A stretch of 64,000 nucleotides of DNA, taken from assembly GCA_020633975.1 (NCBI GenBank), contig JACKCR010000002.1:868001-932000 (forward strand), read 5' to 3'. Source of the DNA: Candidatus Eiseniibacteriota bacterium. GTDB taxonomy: Bacteria; Eisenbacteria; RBG-16-71-46; CAIMUX01. The position numbers and the translations under genes were made by a program. The stretch's first letter is position 1; every line of letters begins with the position of its first letter. Below are positions 8,498-17,103 of the stretch, in pieces. Under the pieces are notes generated by a model, which had not been told where the DNA came from, searched no databases, and saw only the letters and a program-made list of their open reading frames with translations.

Positions 8498-9861
8498 GCG
8501 AGGGGAGTCCTCATGGCGACGCGAATCAGGGAGATGTGAAGATGACCGAAGCTGGGGCGAAGTCGACCGAACTGTTCGAGCGTGCGAAGAAGGTCATTCC
8601 CGGAGGCGTGAACTCGCCTGTACGCGCGTTCCGCGCGGTGGGAGGCGTGCCTTTCTTCATCAAGGAGGCGAAGGGCGCCTACCTCACCGATGAGGACGGG
8701 AACCGGTATGTCGATTTCGTGAACTCCTGGGGACCACTCATCCTGGGTCACGCGAACGACGAGCTGATCGGAGTGATCCAGAACGCGGTCACGAAGGGGA
8801 CGAGCTACGGCGCGCCGTGTCGTGCTGAGGTGGAGCTCGCCGAGAAGATCGTCGAGTGGTATCCGGGGCTCGAGCAGGTGCGCTGCGTTTCGTCGGGCAC
8901 CGAAGCGGTCATGAGCGCCATCCGGCTCGCGCGCGGCGCGACGGGGCGTGATCTCATCGTCAAGTTCTCCGGTTGCTACCACGGACACGCGGACCATCTG
9001 CTCGTGGCCGCCGGAAGCGGCCTCGTCACGTTCGGGGAGCCGTCGTCTGCGGGCGTGCCGGCTCCGTTCGCGTCTCTCACCCGCGTCCTCCCACTCGACG
9101 ACGAGGCGAAGGTAGAGGAGCTGTTCGCGCGCGAAGGCTCCGAGATCGCGGCCGTCATCCTGGAACCGATGCCGGCGAACAACGGCCTACTTCTCCAGCG
9201 CCAGGCGTTCCTCCAGAAGCTTCGCGACTTGACGAAGGCACACGGCGCGCTCCTGATCTTCGACGAAGTGATCAGCGGATTCCGGATCGCCAAGGGTGGC
9301 GCGGCCGAGAGGTTCGGCATCACCCCGGACCTTGCCACCTTCGGAAAGGTCATCGGCGGAGGTATGCCGGTCGGTGCGTTCGGCGGACGGCGCGAGCTCA
9401 TGAAGAACCTCGCGCCGGAAGGAAAGGTCTACCAAGCGGGAACGCTCTCCGGGAACCCGGTCGCCATGGCGGCGGGCCTCGAAACGCTCCGGATCCTCGA
9501 ACGCGAGAACGCATGGGCTCGCTTCGAAGAGCTGGGCACACGGTTCGAAGGTCTCATGGGGCCGGTGATGGAACGGGCGCCGATTCCCGTGGAGATGGTG
9601 CGGGTGGGCTCTGCCTTCTGGCTGAGCCTCCAAGAAGGCGAGCCTCCTCGCACCGCCGAATGCATCGATCCCAGGGCGGCGGAGTACTACCGTCCGATCT
9701 TCCACCAGCTGCGGAAGAAGGGGTACTCGATCGCGCCCTCGGCCTATGAGGTCGGCTTCCTGTCATTGGCGCACACACCGGAACACATCGACGGTCTCGC
9801 AGCCGCGCTGGACGAAGCGTTCCAGATCGCGGCGGCAGAGACGCAGGGAGCAAACGGCTGA
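8494..9861 (+). CDS. hemL: Glutamate-1-semialdehyde 2,1-aminomutase
   Basis: PLP enzyme converting glutamate-1-semialdehyde to 5-aminolevulinate. 455 residues. Seen: STELFERAKKVIPGGVNSPVRAF, SSGTEAVMSAIRLARGATGR, CYHGHADHLL, FDEVISGFRIAKGG, and the PLP-lysine in DLATFGKVIGGGMPVGAFGG. The ATG at 8494 overlaps the hemA stop (ATGA) and fits the coupling pattern of the operon; an internal ATG at 8542 (MTEAGAKS) would also leave the whole family domain intact. The reading frame stays open further upstream inside hemA, where nothing resembles HemL. Confidence 0.95.
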   Translation: MSEGSPHGDANQGDVKMTEAGAKSTELFERAKKVIPGGVNSPVRAFRAVGGVPFFIKEAKGAYLTDEDGNRYVDFVNSWGPLILGHANDELIGVIQNAVTKGTSYGAPCRAEVELAEKIVEWYPGLEQVRCVSSGTEAVMSAIRLARGATGRDLIVKFSGCYHGHADHLLVAAGSGLVTFGEPSSAGVPAPFASLTRVLPLDDEAKVEELFAREGSEIAAVILEPMPANNGLLLQRQAFLQKLRDLTKAHGALLIFDEVISGFRIAKGGAAERFGITPDLATFGKVIGGGMPVGAFGGRRELMKNLAPEGKVYQAGTLSGNPVAMAAGLETLRILERENAWARFEELGTRFEGLMGPVMERAPIPVEMVRVGSAFWLSLQEGEPPRTAECIDPRAAEYYRPIFHQLRKKGYSIAPSAYEVGFLSLAHTPEHIDGLAAALDEAFQIAAAETQGANG

Positions 9862-10958
9862 TGCGTGCGGCTCTTCTCTGGAGCCGCACCCGCGCGCTCC
9901 AGATCTGCATGTTCCTCCTTCTCGTCATCTGCTTTGCGCAGGTGCTGTGGTGGTTCGTGGACCAGCGGATGTTCACCGCCGAGGTGACGGAGGATGCGCT
10001 TGCGCACTATCAGGTAGACGTGCAGGCCGCAGCGGAGCTCCTCGCGACGGGAACGTCGGCGAGCGAGATCGAGATGCGCTTTCCGCACCTGGACGTCGCG
10101 AACGGCCATGCCATCGTGGACCCTGCGATCGTGGACGGCCTCAGCCACTCCGAGCGCCAACGCGTTCGCCGCTATGCTTGGGAGGGCGGCTTCTTCCTCG
10201 CCGTGCTCGCAATGGCGATGTGGATCCTCTGGCAGACGATCCGTCGCGAGGCGGATCTGAGACTGCGTCAGCAGAACTTCATCGCTGCGGTGTCACACGA
10301 ACTCAAGAGCCCACTCGCGAGCCTTCGTCTCACCGCGGAGACGATGTCGCTGCGCGGTCCGGCGGATCCGGAGCGGCGGGCCACGCTGGTTGCGCGGATG
10401 CTTTCGGACACGGAGCGGCTCGACGACATGATCCACAAGCTGCTCGATGCGTCCCGCCTCGAGCGCGGGAAGATCGAACTCCATCCGGAGCCGGTCGCGC
10501 TGGGACACATCGTGAGCGAGGCGGCACGCGAGCTGAAGGAGCGTGCCTCGGAGCGAAAGGTCGAGATCGAGATCGACGTTCCGCACGAGCTAGAAGTGCT
10601 GGCCGATCCCGTGGCAGCCCGAACCGTGGTTCGGAACCTGCTCGAGAACGCGATCCAAGCGACCGCGGCGGGCGGCGGCGGACGCGTGACGCTTCACGCG
10701 CACCGGACGCAGGACGGCGTCCACCTCGAGGTGAAGGACACTGGGATCGGGTTCCCGCCGAACGAAGCGAAGCGGATCTTCGACAAGTTCTACCGTCCGG
10801 GCGACGAGATGCGCCGTCAGGTGCGCACGGCCGGGACGGGGCTGGGGCTCTACATCGTCGAGAAGTTGATGTCCGGGCGGGTGCGCGCGATGAGCCTCGG
10901 TCCTGGACAGGGAGCCACCTTCGATGTCTGGTGGCCGGAGGCAGGTGAGGATGTCTGA
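9861..10958 (+). CDS. Membrane sensor histidine kinase, inside the hem operon
   Basis: 365 residues: one transmembrane helix near residues 13-33, a short periplasmic segment of about 75 residues, a second helix near 109-128, then HisKA with the phosphoacceptor SHELKSPLASLRLTAETM (His near 146) and HATPase_c with NLLENAIQAT (N box), DTGIGFPP (G1) and GTGLGLYIVEKL (G2). It carries no recognisable PAS or HAMP domain, so the small periplasmic loop is the likely sensor. The start overlaps the hemL stop (TGATG) and the end overlaps the regulator start by 8 nt, so it is translated with the heme genes. The signal is unknown; heme, iron, oxygen or redox state would fit the context. Confidence 0.93.
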   Translation: MRAALLWSRTRALQICMFLLLVICFAQVLWWFVDQRMFTAEVTEDALAHYQVDVQAAAELLATGTSASEIEMRFPHLDVANGHAIVDPAIVDGLSHSERQRVRRYAWEGGFFLAVLAMAMWILWQTIRREADLRLRQQNFIAAVSHELKSPLASLRLTAETMSLRGPADPERRATLVARMLSDTERLDDMIHKLLDASRLERGKIELHPEPVALGHIVSEAARELKERASERKVEIEIDVPHELEVLADPVAARTVVRNLLENAIQATAAGGGGRVTLHAHRTQDGVHLEVKDTGIGFPPNEAKRIFDKFYRPGDEMRRQVRTAGTGLGLYIVEKLMSGRVRAMSLGPGQGATFDVWWPEAGEDV

Positions 10959-11700
10959 CCCGAATACGGAACGGAGCGGAGCGCCTGCGCGCGGCGGACG
11001 GATCCTCGTCGTGGAAGACGAACGGCATCTGGCAGAGGGGATCTGCGAGAACCTGGTCGCGGAGGGATACCGGGCCGAGTCGACCGGCGAAGGTGAGGTC
11101 GCGCTCCAGTGGATCCTCGCGAACGAATACGACCTCGTCCTCCTCGACGTCATGTTGCTCGGCATGGACGGCTACACCGTGTGCGAGGAAGTGCGGAAGG
11201 CGGGGAAGCAGACGCCGATCCTCTTCCTCACTGCGAAGGGTTCGGTGGACGACCGGATCCGCGGCCTCGGTGCCGGCGGCGACGACTACCTGACCAAGCC
11301 GTTCCATCTGCGCGAACTGCTCGCTCGGGTCCAGACGATCCTGCGGCGCTGGGACTGGTACGGTCAGGAAGCTGGTGGCGCGACGCTGGTCCGATTCGGT
11401 GAGAACGAGATCGACCTCCGCGCATTTCGCGGCACGGCCTGGGACGGCCAGGAGCACGAGCTCACGCAGAAGGAAGCGATGGTGGTCAAAGCGCTCCTCG
11501 AAGCCAAGGGCGACGTGGTTTCGCGAGACGACCTCCTCGAGACGGTTTGGGGCTATGAGGTCTACCCGTCCACCCGCACGATCGACACGCTGCTCCAGCG
11601 GCTCCGCAAGAAGTTCGAACGCGATCCCGACGCCCCCGTCTACTTCATCACCGTTCGTGGTGTTGGGTATCGCTTCCTCACGGAAGGGAACGAGTCATGA
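10951..11700 (+). CDS. OmpR/PhoB-family response regulator, inside the hem operon
   Basis: 249 residues. Receiver domain (about 10-125): ILVVEDERHL acidic pocket, phospho-Asp in DLVLLDVMLLGMDGYTV, the Thr in FLTAKGS and KPFHLREL. C-terminal winged helix (about 145-240) with LTQKEAMVVKALLEAKGDVVSRDDLLETVWGYE and RTIDTLLQRLRKKFERDP. Start ATG 10951 with AGGTGAGG just upstream; it overlaps the kinase end, and its own stop overlaps the hemC ATG (ATGA). The arrangement strongly implies that the pair acts together and is co-expressed with heme synthesis. Target genes cannot be seen from sequence. Confidence 0.94.
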   Translation: MSDPNTERSGAPARGGRILVVEDERHLAEGICENLVAEGYRAESTGEGEVALQWILANEYDLVLLDVMLLGMDGYTVCEEVRKAGKQTPILFLTAKGSVDDRIRGLGAGGDDYLTKPFHLRELLARVQTILRRWDWYGQEAGGATLVRFGENEIDLRAFRGTAWDGQEHELTQKEAMVVKALLEAKGDVVSRDDLLETVWGYEVYPSTRTIDTLLQRLRKKFERDPDAPVYFITVRGVGYRFLTEGNES

Positions 11701-12635
11701 AGAATGTCCTGCGCATCGGCACCCGTGGATCGGACCTCGCGCTCTGGCAGGCCCGGCACGTACAGGCACGCCTTCGCGCGCTGCCGGGCGCTCCGGAAGT
11801 CGAGATCCAGGTGATCAAGACGGAAGGCGACCGGATCCAGGACGTGCCGCTGTCTCAGGTGGCGGGGAAAGCGTTCTTCACGAAGGAAATCGAAGCGGCT
11901 CTCCTCGACGCGTCCGTCGACCTTGCCGTGCACAGCCTCAAGGACCTCGCGACCGTGCAGCCGGCTGGCTTGGACGTCGCCGCGGTACTCGAGCGTGAGG
12001 ATCCACGTGACGCGCTCTTGACGACGTTCGACGTGGATGGATTGGACGGCCTTCCGAAGGGCGCGCGGGTCGGTACGAGCAGCCTCCGTCGGCGGGCGCT
12101 CCTTCTCCGTTGGCGTCCCGACCTCGAACTCATGGAACTCCGTGGCAACGTGCCGACCAGGATCGAAAAGATGGAACGTGGGGAGTACGACGCGATCGTG
12201 CTCGCCGCTGCGGGCGTCAAGCGGCTCGGTCTCGGTGACAAGATCCGTGCGTTCCTGGCCATGGACCGAGTGCTGCCTGCCGTCTCGCAGGGAGCGATGG
12301 CAGTACAGATCCGCGAGACGGACGCGGACACAGCCATGTGGGTCCGGCAGCTCGACCACGAAGAAACCCACGTTTCGGTGACCGCGGAACGGGCGCTCCT
12401 CCGTAGGCTGGAGGGAGGGTGCCAGGTTCCCGTCGGCGGACATGCGGTGCGGAAGGGCGATGCGCTCCTCCTCAAGGGAGTCGTCTGTTCCCTCGACGGA
12501 ACGAGATCGGTGGAGGGAGAGCGCGAGGGTTCGCCCGCGGATGCGGCAGCGATCGGCTTGGCCCTGGCGGAAGAGCTACTCCAGAACGGCGCCGGGGACA
12601 TCCTCGGCGAGATTCGGCTTCCCGGGGCGGAGTAG
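11697..12635 (+). CDS. hemC: Hydroxymethylbilane synthase (porphobilinogen deaminase)
   Basis: Condenses four porphobilinogens to hydroxymethylbilane. 312 residues, usual size. Seen: LRIGTRGSDLALWQA, VHSLKDLAT, LRGNVPTRIEKMERGEYDAIVLAAAG, and the dipyrromethane-cofactor Cys in LEGGCQVPVGGHA (about residue 242). ATG 11697 overlaps the response-regulator stop, so it is translationally coupled to the two-component system. Confidence 0.96.
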   Translation: MKNVLRIGTRGSDLALWQARHVQARLRALPGAPEVEIQVIKTEGDRIQDVPLSQVAGKAFFTKEIEAALLDASVDLAVHSLKDLATVQPAGLDVAAVLEREDPRDALLTTFDVDGLDGLPKGARVGTSSLRRRALLLRWRPDLELMELRGNVPTRIEKMERGEYDAIVLAAAGVKRLGLGDKIRAFLAMDRVLPAVSQGAMAVQIRETDADTAMWVRQLDHEETHVSVTAERALLRRLEGGCQVPVGGHAVRKGDALLLKGVVCSLDGTRSVEGEREGSPADAAAIGLALAEELLQNGAGDILGEIRLPGAE

Positions 12636-12643
12636 CGGAGTCG

Positions 12644-13465
12644 ATGCAAGTGACCGAGCAGAAGGAGAGCTTGGAAGGCCGCGTGGTCGTGGTGACGCGT
12701 GACGAAGGAGTGGAGGGTCCGCTCACGTCCGAACTCACCCGACGCGGTGCGACCGTGCTCTCCTGGCCGACGGTGCGGATCGTTCCGCCCGATGACCTCG
12801 CTCCGCTGGACGACGCGGTGACGCAGATCGAGTCGTATCACTGGGTCGCTCTGACGAGCGCTCGCGCGTTCGACGCACTGACCGAACGGTGGAGGGTGCT
12901 CCGGGGAGGAGACCTTCCGGAAGCGGTCCGAATCGCTGCGGTAGGAACGGGCACGGCTCGGGCCGTCCGGGCTGGCGGATGGCCGGTGCATCTCGAGCCC
13001 GAAGAGCACTCCTCGGTCGCACTCGTGCGTGCGCTGCGTGACGTGGGGGTGGAGGGGCGTCGTGTGCTCTTTCCGGCGAGTTCGCTTGCCGGACGGACGC
13101 TCGTCCAAGGACTGTCCGAGCTCGGAGCGATCGTGGAAGAGGTGGTGGCCTATCGCACCGAATCGGTGGACCTCGCGCCCGAGGCGGAGGAGCGTGTTCG
13201 AACCGCGATGGAGGCGCCCTCGGACGGACGGGCACCGATCGACGCGGTATGCTTTGCGAGTCCGTCCGCCGTGCAGTCGTGGCTGCGGACCTTCGGAACC
13301 GAAGGCTGCTCGCGGCTCGGCGATGCGCTGGTCGTCGCGGCGATCGGTGCGACGACCGCGGCAGCGGTGAAGGGGGCGGGGATCCTGAACCCCGTCGTCG
13401 CCGAGGAGAGCACGTTCGTCGGGCTCGCCGAGGCGCTCGAGGCCGCGTTTGCGCGACGGCCGTGA
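12644..13465 (+). CDS. hemD: Uroporphyrinogen-III synthase
   Basis: Cyclises and inverts ring D of hydroxymethylbilane to uroporphyrinogen III. 273 residues, poorly conserved like all HemD, recognised by VVVTRDEGVEGPLTSELTRRGA, WVALTSARAFDAL, VGTGTARAVRAGG, VLFPASSLAGRTLVQGLSELGA, VVAYRTE and VCFASPSAVQSWLRTFG, plus its position 8 nt after hemC. ATG 12644 is chosen because GCGGAG precedes it and homology starts about 10 residues in; the frame is open further upstream inside hemC. Confidence 0.9.
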   Translation: MQVTEQKESLEGRVVVVTRDEGVEGPLTSELTRRGATVLSWPTVRIVPPDDLAPLDDAVTQIESYHWVALTSARAFDALTERWRVLRGGDLPEAVRIAAVGTGTARAVRAGGWPVHLEPEEHSSVALVRALRDVGVEGRRVLFPASSLAGRTLVQGLSELGAIVEEVVAYRTESVDLAPEAEERVRTAMEAPSDGRAPIDAVCFASPSAVQSWLRTFGTEGCSRLGDALVVAAIGATTAAAVKGAGILNPVVAEESTFVGLAEALEAAFARRP

Positions 13466-13561
13466 GTGGCTGGCCGTTCGACCTCCAGTCTCGGAGGCGT
13501 TCGGCCGTGCGAGTTGGAATGGCAAGAGAGCAGGCGTGAGACGCGACGAGGAGACGAGACG

Positions 13562-14548
13562 ATGAGCAGTGGATTCCCGGACCGGAGAATGCGGCGCCTG
13601 AGGCGGACCGAGGTCTGGCGGAAGATGGTGGCGGAGACCCGTCTCGCTCCGGAGGACTTCGTCTATCCGATGTTCGCCGTCGAGGGAAGCGGTGTCCGGA
13701 ACGACGTGAAGAGCATGCCAGGTGTGCAGCAGCTCTCGGTCGACTGTCTGGTCGACGCGGCGGGTGCGGTTCACGCGGCCGGCGTGCCTTCCGTCATCCT
13801 CTTCGGCATTCCCTCCGAGAAGGACGCACACGGGAGTCACGGCTACGATCCGGAAGGGATCGTCCCGACGGCGATCCGCGCGCTCAAGGAACAGATTCCC
13901 ACGCTCAACGTCTGGGCCGACGTCTGCCTCTGCGAGTACACCGAGCACGGACACTGCGGGCTCCTCACATCCGAGGGCGAGGTCGACAACGATACGACGC
14001 TTCCGCTCCTCGCAAAGGCCGCGCGTGTCTACGCGGAAGCGGGCGCGGACGCGGTCGCGCCGAGCGACATGATGGACGGGCGGGTGCGGGCGATCCGCGA
14101 CGAGCTGGACGGCGCGAACTTGGGCCACGTTCCGATCGTCTCCTACGCCGCGAAGTACGCGTCCGCGTTCTACGGCCCGTTCCGGGATGCGGCCGAGTCG
14201 ACCCCGGCGTTCGGAGATCGGCGCGGCTATCAGATGGATCCACCGAATGCGCGCGAAGCCCTGGCCGAAGTCGCACTCGACATCGAAGAGGGTGCGGACA
14301 TGGTGATGGTGAAGCCGGCAGGACCGTACCTCGACATCATCCGCGCCGTTCGCGAGATGGTCTCGGTACCGGTTTCGGCGTACCAAGTTTCGGGCGAGTT
14401 CAGCATGATCCACGCAGCCGCCCAGAACGGCTGGCTCGATCTGCGGCGGGCCGCGCTCGAGTCGCTCATCGGCATCCGCCGGGCCGGCGCCGATCTCATC
14501 CTGACGTACTTCGCCAAAGAAGCCGCCGAGTGGCTCAAGGAGGGTTGA
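13562..14548 (+). CDS. hemB: Delta-aminolevulinic acid dehydratase (porphobilinogen synthase)
   Basis: Condenses two 5-aminolevulinates to porphobilinogen. 328 residues. Seen: RRMRRLRRTEVWRKMVAET, YPMFAVEG, the zinc-site ADVCLCEYTEHGHCG (three Cys, so the Zn-dependent form), SDMMDGRV, the two Schiff-base lysines in SYAAKYASAFYGPF and VMVKPAGPYLDII, and SAYQVSGEF. ATG 13562 follows GAGGAGACGAGACG. A 96-nt gap after hemD is the largest break within hemH-hemN and could carry an internal promoter, though none is obvious. Its stop overlaps the hemE start. Confidence 0.96.
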   Translation: MSSGFPDRRMRRLRRTEVWRKMVAETRLAPEDFVYPMFAVEGSGVRNDVKSMPGVQQLSVDCLVDAAGAVHAAGVPSVILFGIPSEKDAHGSHGYDPEGIVPTAIRALKEQIPTLNVWADVCLCEYTEHGHCGLLTSEGEVDNDTTLPLLAKAARVYAEAGADAVAPSDMMDGRVRAIRDELDGANLGHVPIVSYAAKYASAFYGPFRDAAESTPAFGDRRGYQMDPPNAREALAEVALDIEEGADMVMVKPAGPYLDIIRAVREMVSVPVSAYQVSGEFSMIHAAAQNGWLDLRRAALESLIGIRRAGADLILTYFAKEAAEWLKEG

Positions 14549-15588
14549 TGTCCGGCACCTTGCCATTCCTCGCGGCCTGTCGCCGCGAACCGACTCCGCA
14601 CACGCCGATCTGGATCATGCGGCAGGCGGGACGCTACCTCGAGGAGTACCGTGCCGTTCGCGAGAAGGTGGACTTCCTCACTCTGACGAAGACGCCGGAA
14701 CTCGCCGCGGAGGTGACGCTCCAGCCGATCCGCCGATTCGCGCTCGACGCGTCGATCCTCTTCAGCGACATCATGACCCCGGTCGAGGGAATGGGGATCG
14801 AGCTCGACTTCAACCCCGGCCCCGTCATCACCAATCCGATCCGGAGTCAGGCTCAGGTCGACGCTCTGCGCATCCCGGATCCCGAAGAGAACGTCCCCTT
14901 CGTGATGGAGACGATCCGGATCCTTCGGCGTGAACTTCCTGCCCACGTTCCGCTCATCGGGTTTGGCGGCGCACCCTTCACGCTCTTCTGCTACGCGGTG
15001 GAAGGGAAGGGGTCGAAGACTTTCTCGACGGCGAAGTCGTTCCTCTACGGAGAGCCTGACGCCTCCCACGCACTTCTCGGAAAGCTCGGCGACATGGTCG
15101 GCGCGTATCTCGAAGCGCAGGCCCAGGCTGGCGCGCAGGCTCTCATGGTCTTCGACTCCTGGGCTGGACTCCTCGGCCCAGGGGACTACCGGCGATTCGC
15201 TCTGCCCGCGCTGGAGCGAGTGATGGCGCGGATCGTTCCGCTCGGCCTTCCGATCATCTACTTCCCGAATCAGGGCTCGACCCTGCTCGAATCGGTACGA
15301 ACGCTTCCGGTGGACGTGGTCGGTATCGACTGGCGCCTTCCTCTTTCCGAGGCGAGGCGGATCTTGGGACCGGAGAAAGCCGTTCAGGGGAACCTGGACC
15401 CGGCCGCGCTCTTCGCGCCGCCGTCCGAGCTGCTTCGTCTCGCCGGCGAAGTCTTGGACGAAGCCGGGCCCGCTCCCGGACACATCTTCAACCTCGGCCA
15501 CGGCATCGAACGGACGACAGACCCCGATCAGGTCGCTCGACTCGTCGACTTCGTGCACGAGGAGAGCGCACGGAGGAAGAACCGATGA
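14548..15588 (+). CDS. hemE: Uroporphyrinogen decarboxylase
   Basis: Decarboxylates uroporphyrinogen III to coproporphyrinogen III. 346 residues. Seen: the signature PIWIMRQAGRYLEEYRAVRE near the N-terminus with the substrate-binding Arg residues, ILFSDIMTPVEGMG with the catalytic Asp, GFGGAPFTLFCYAVEG, VFDSWAGLLGPGDYRRF and FNLGHGIERTTDPDQV. ATG 14548 shares its A with the hemB TGA, and the stop overlaps the hemN start (ATGA at 15585-15588). Confidence 0.96.
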   Translation: MSGTLPFLAACRREPTPHTPIWIMRQAGRYLEEYRAVREKVDFLTLTKTPELAAEVTLQPIRRFALDASILFSDIMTPVEGMGIELDFNPGPVITNPIRSQAQVDALRIPDPEENVPFVMETIRILRRELPAHVPLIGFGGAPFTLFCYAVEGKGSKTFSTAKSFLYGEPDASHALLGKLGDMVGAYLEAQAQAGAQALMVFDSWAGLLGPGDYRRFALPALERVMARIVPLGLPIIYFPNQGSTLLESVRTLPVDVVGIDWRLPLSEARRILGPEKAVQGNLDPAALFAPPSELLRLAGEVLDEAGPAPGHIFNLGHGIERTTDPDQVARLVDFVHEESARRKNR

Positions 15589-16976
15589 GCGAAGGCCGCT
15601 ACACGCTCGACATCGAGACCCTGCAGAAGTTCGACCGTCCCGGGCCTCGGTACACGTCCTATCCGACTGCCGTCGAGTTCCACGATGGAGTGGGGGACGA
15701 GGACTACGAGAAGGCGCTGGCGGAAGTGAACGAGTCGCCCCAGGACTCGCTCGCTGCGTACATCCACCTGCCCTTCTGCGAAGAACGCTGTACGTTCTGC
15801 GGCTGCCACGTCATCGCGACCCAGCATCGCGAAGTCGCGGACAAGTACCTCGACTACCTCGACATCGAGATCGGCCGGGTGGCTGAACTCCTTCCGGACC
15901 GTCGCGGGCTCGCGCAAGTCCACCTCGGTGGTGGTACGCCGACCTACCTCACTCCTTCCCAGCTGGAACGGCTCTGGAAGACGCTGACCAGTCGGTTCCA
16001 CCTGCTCGACGGCGCTGAGGTTGCGATCGAAGTCGACCCTCGGGTGACGAAACTCGAGCACCTGGACACGCTCGGAAGCCTTGGCTTCAACCGTCTCTCC
16101 ATGGGCGTGCAGGACTTCACCGAGGACGTTCAGGACGCGATCGGACGTCATCAATCGTACGAGCAGACGCAGCGGGTGCTGGAGCACGCGCGCAAGGTCG
16201 GCTTCCACGAAGGGATCAACATCGACCTCGTCTACGGTCTGCCGCGCCAGACCGAGGAGACCTTCCTAGACGGGCTCTCCAAGGTCGCGTCGCTTCGTCC
16301 CGATCGGCTCGCGGTCTACTCGTTCGCGTACGTTCCTTGGATCCGCGGCAACCAGCGGAAGATCGACACGGACGACCTTCCCAGCGCGGATCTCAAACTC
16401 CGACTCTACTTGGCCGCACTCAACCACTTCATCGATCACGGCTACGACCCGATCGGGATGGATCACTTCGCACTCCCGGACGACGAGCTGGCGGTCGCGC
16501 AACGGGAAGGTCGCTTGGCTCGGAACTTCATGGGCTACACCGTGAAGCCGGCGAAAGCGAATCTCGGCTTCGGGGTTTCCTCGATCGGCGACATCCCGGC
16601 CGGCTACTTCCAGAACATGAAGAAGCTCTCGACCTACTACGAACGGATCGACCAAGGTGGGCTCCCGATCGAAAAGGGCTTCCTCCTCTCGGACGACGAC
16701 AGACTCCGCCGTTGGGTCATCACCCAAGTGATGTGCAACTTCCAGGTGAAGAAGGCGGAGGTGCAGGAACGGTTCGGCGTCGACTTCGATTCCTACTTCG
16801 CAGACGCGCTCGCCGCGCTCGCCGAGCTCGAGGGCGCGGGGTTCGTCTCCCGGGACGAGGACGCACTCCGGATCACGGACGCCGGGAAGCTCCTCGTGCG
16901 CAACGCCGCCATGGTCTTCGACGCGTACATGGGGAAGAAGGACAAGAGCAAGCCGGTCTTCAGCCGCACCGTCTAG
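15585..16976 (+). CDS. hemN: Oxygen-independent coproporphyrinogen III oxidase (radical SAM)
   Basis: Oxidatively decarboxylates coproporphyrinogen III to protoporphyrinogen IX with S-adenosylmethionine, without O2. 463 residues. The extended cluster motif PFCEERCTFCGCHVIATQ has the HemN-type CxxxCxxCxC, which separates true HemN from HemW-like proteins. Also GGGTPTYL, EVDPR, RLSMGVQDF, DLVYGLPRQT, MDHFALPDDELA and a C-terminal HemN domain with LRRWVITQVMCNF. Starts within the hemE stop. Its presence suggests that heme can be made under low oxygen. Confidence 0.95.
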   Translation: MSEGRYTLDIETLQKFDRPGPRYTSYPTAVEFHDGVGDEDYEKALAEVNESPQDSLAAYIHLPFCEERCTFCGCHVIATQHREVADKYLDYLDIEIGRVAELLPDRRGLAQVHLGGGTPTYLTPSQLERLWKTLTSRFHLLDGAEVAIEVDPRVTKLEHLDTLGSLGFNRLSMGVQDFTEDVQDAIGRHQSYEQTQRVLEHARKVGFHEGINIDLVYGLPRQTEETFLDGLSKVASLRPDRLAVYSFAYVPWIRGNQRKIDTDDLPSADLKLRLYLAALNHFIDHGYDPIGMDHFALPDDELAVAQREGRLARNFMGYTVKPAKANLGFGVSSIGDIPAGYFQNMKKLSTYYERIDQGGLPIEKGFLLSDDDRLRRWVITQVMCNFQVKKAEVQERFGVDFDSYFADALAALAELEGAGFVSRDEDALRITDAGKLLVRNAAMVFDAYMGKKDKSKPVFSRTV

Positions 16977-17103
16977 TTTGGGCTGGTCCTGGCGCGCGAT
17001 GACACGATGCCGGCCAACCCGCGTTCGTTCGGGCAGCGATGGCTAGTGAAAGCCACCCGCGAACGCCACTACATCGCGGCCGGGTACTCGGAGGAGGGAT
17101 CGG

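Noticed and set aside
11855-14566. A 903-residue open frame on the minus strand across hemC, hemD and hemB
   Set aside because: It runs antisense to three clearly identified heme genes and has no recognisable domain; long antisense frames are common at this GC content.
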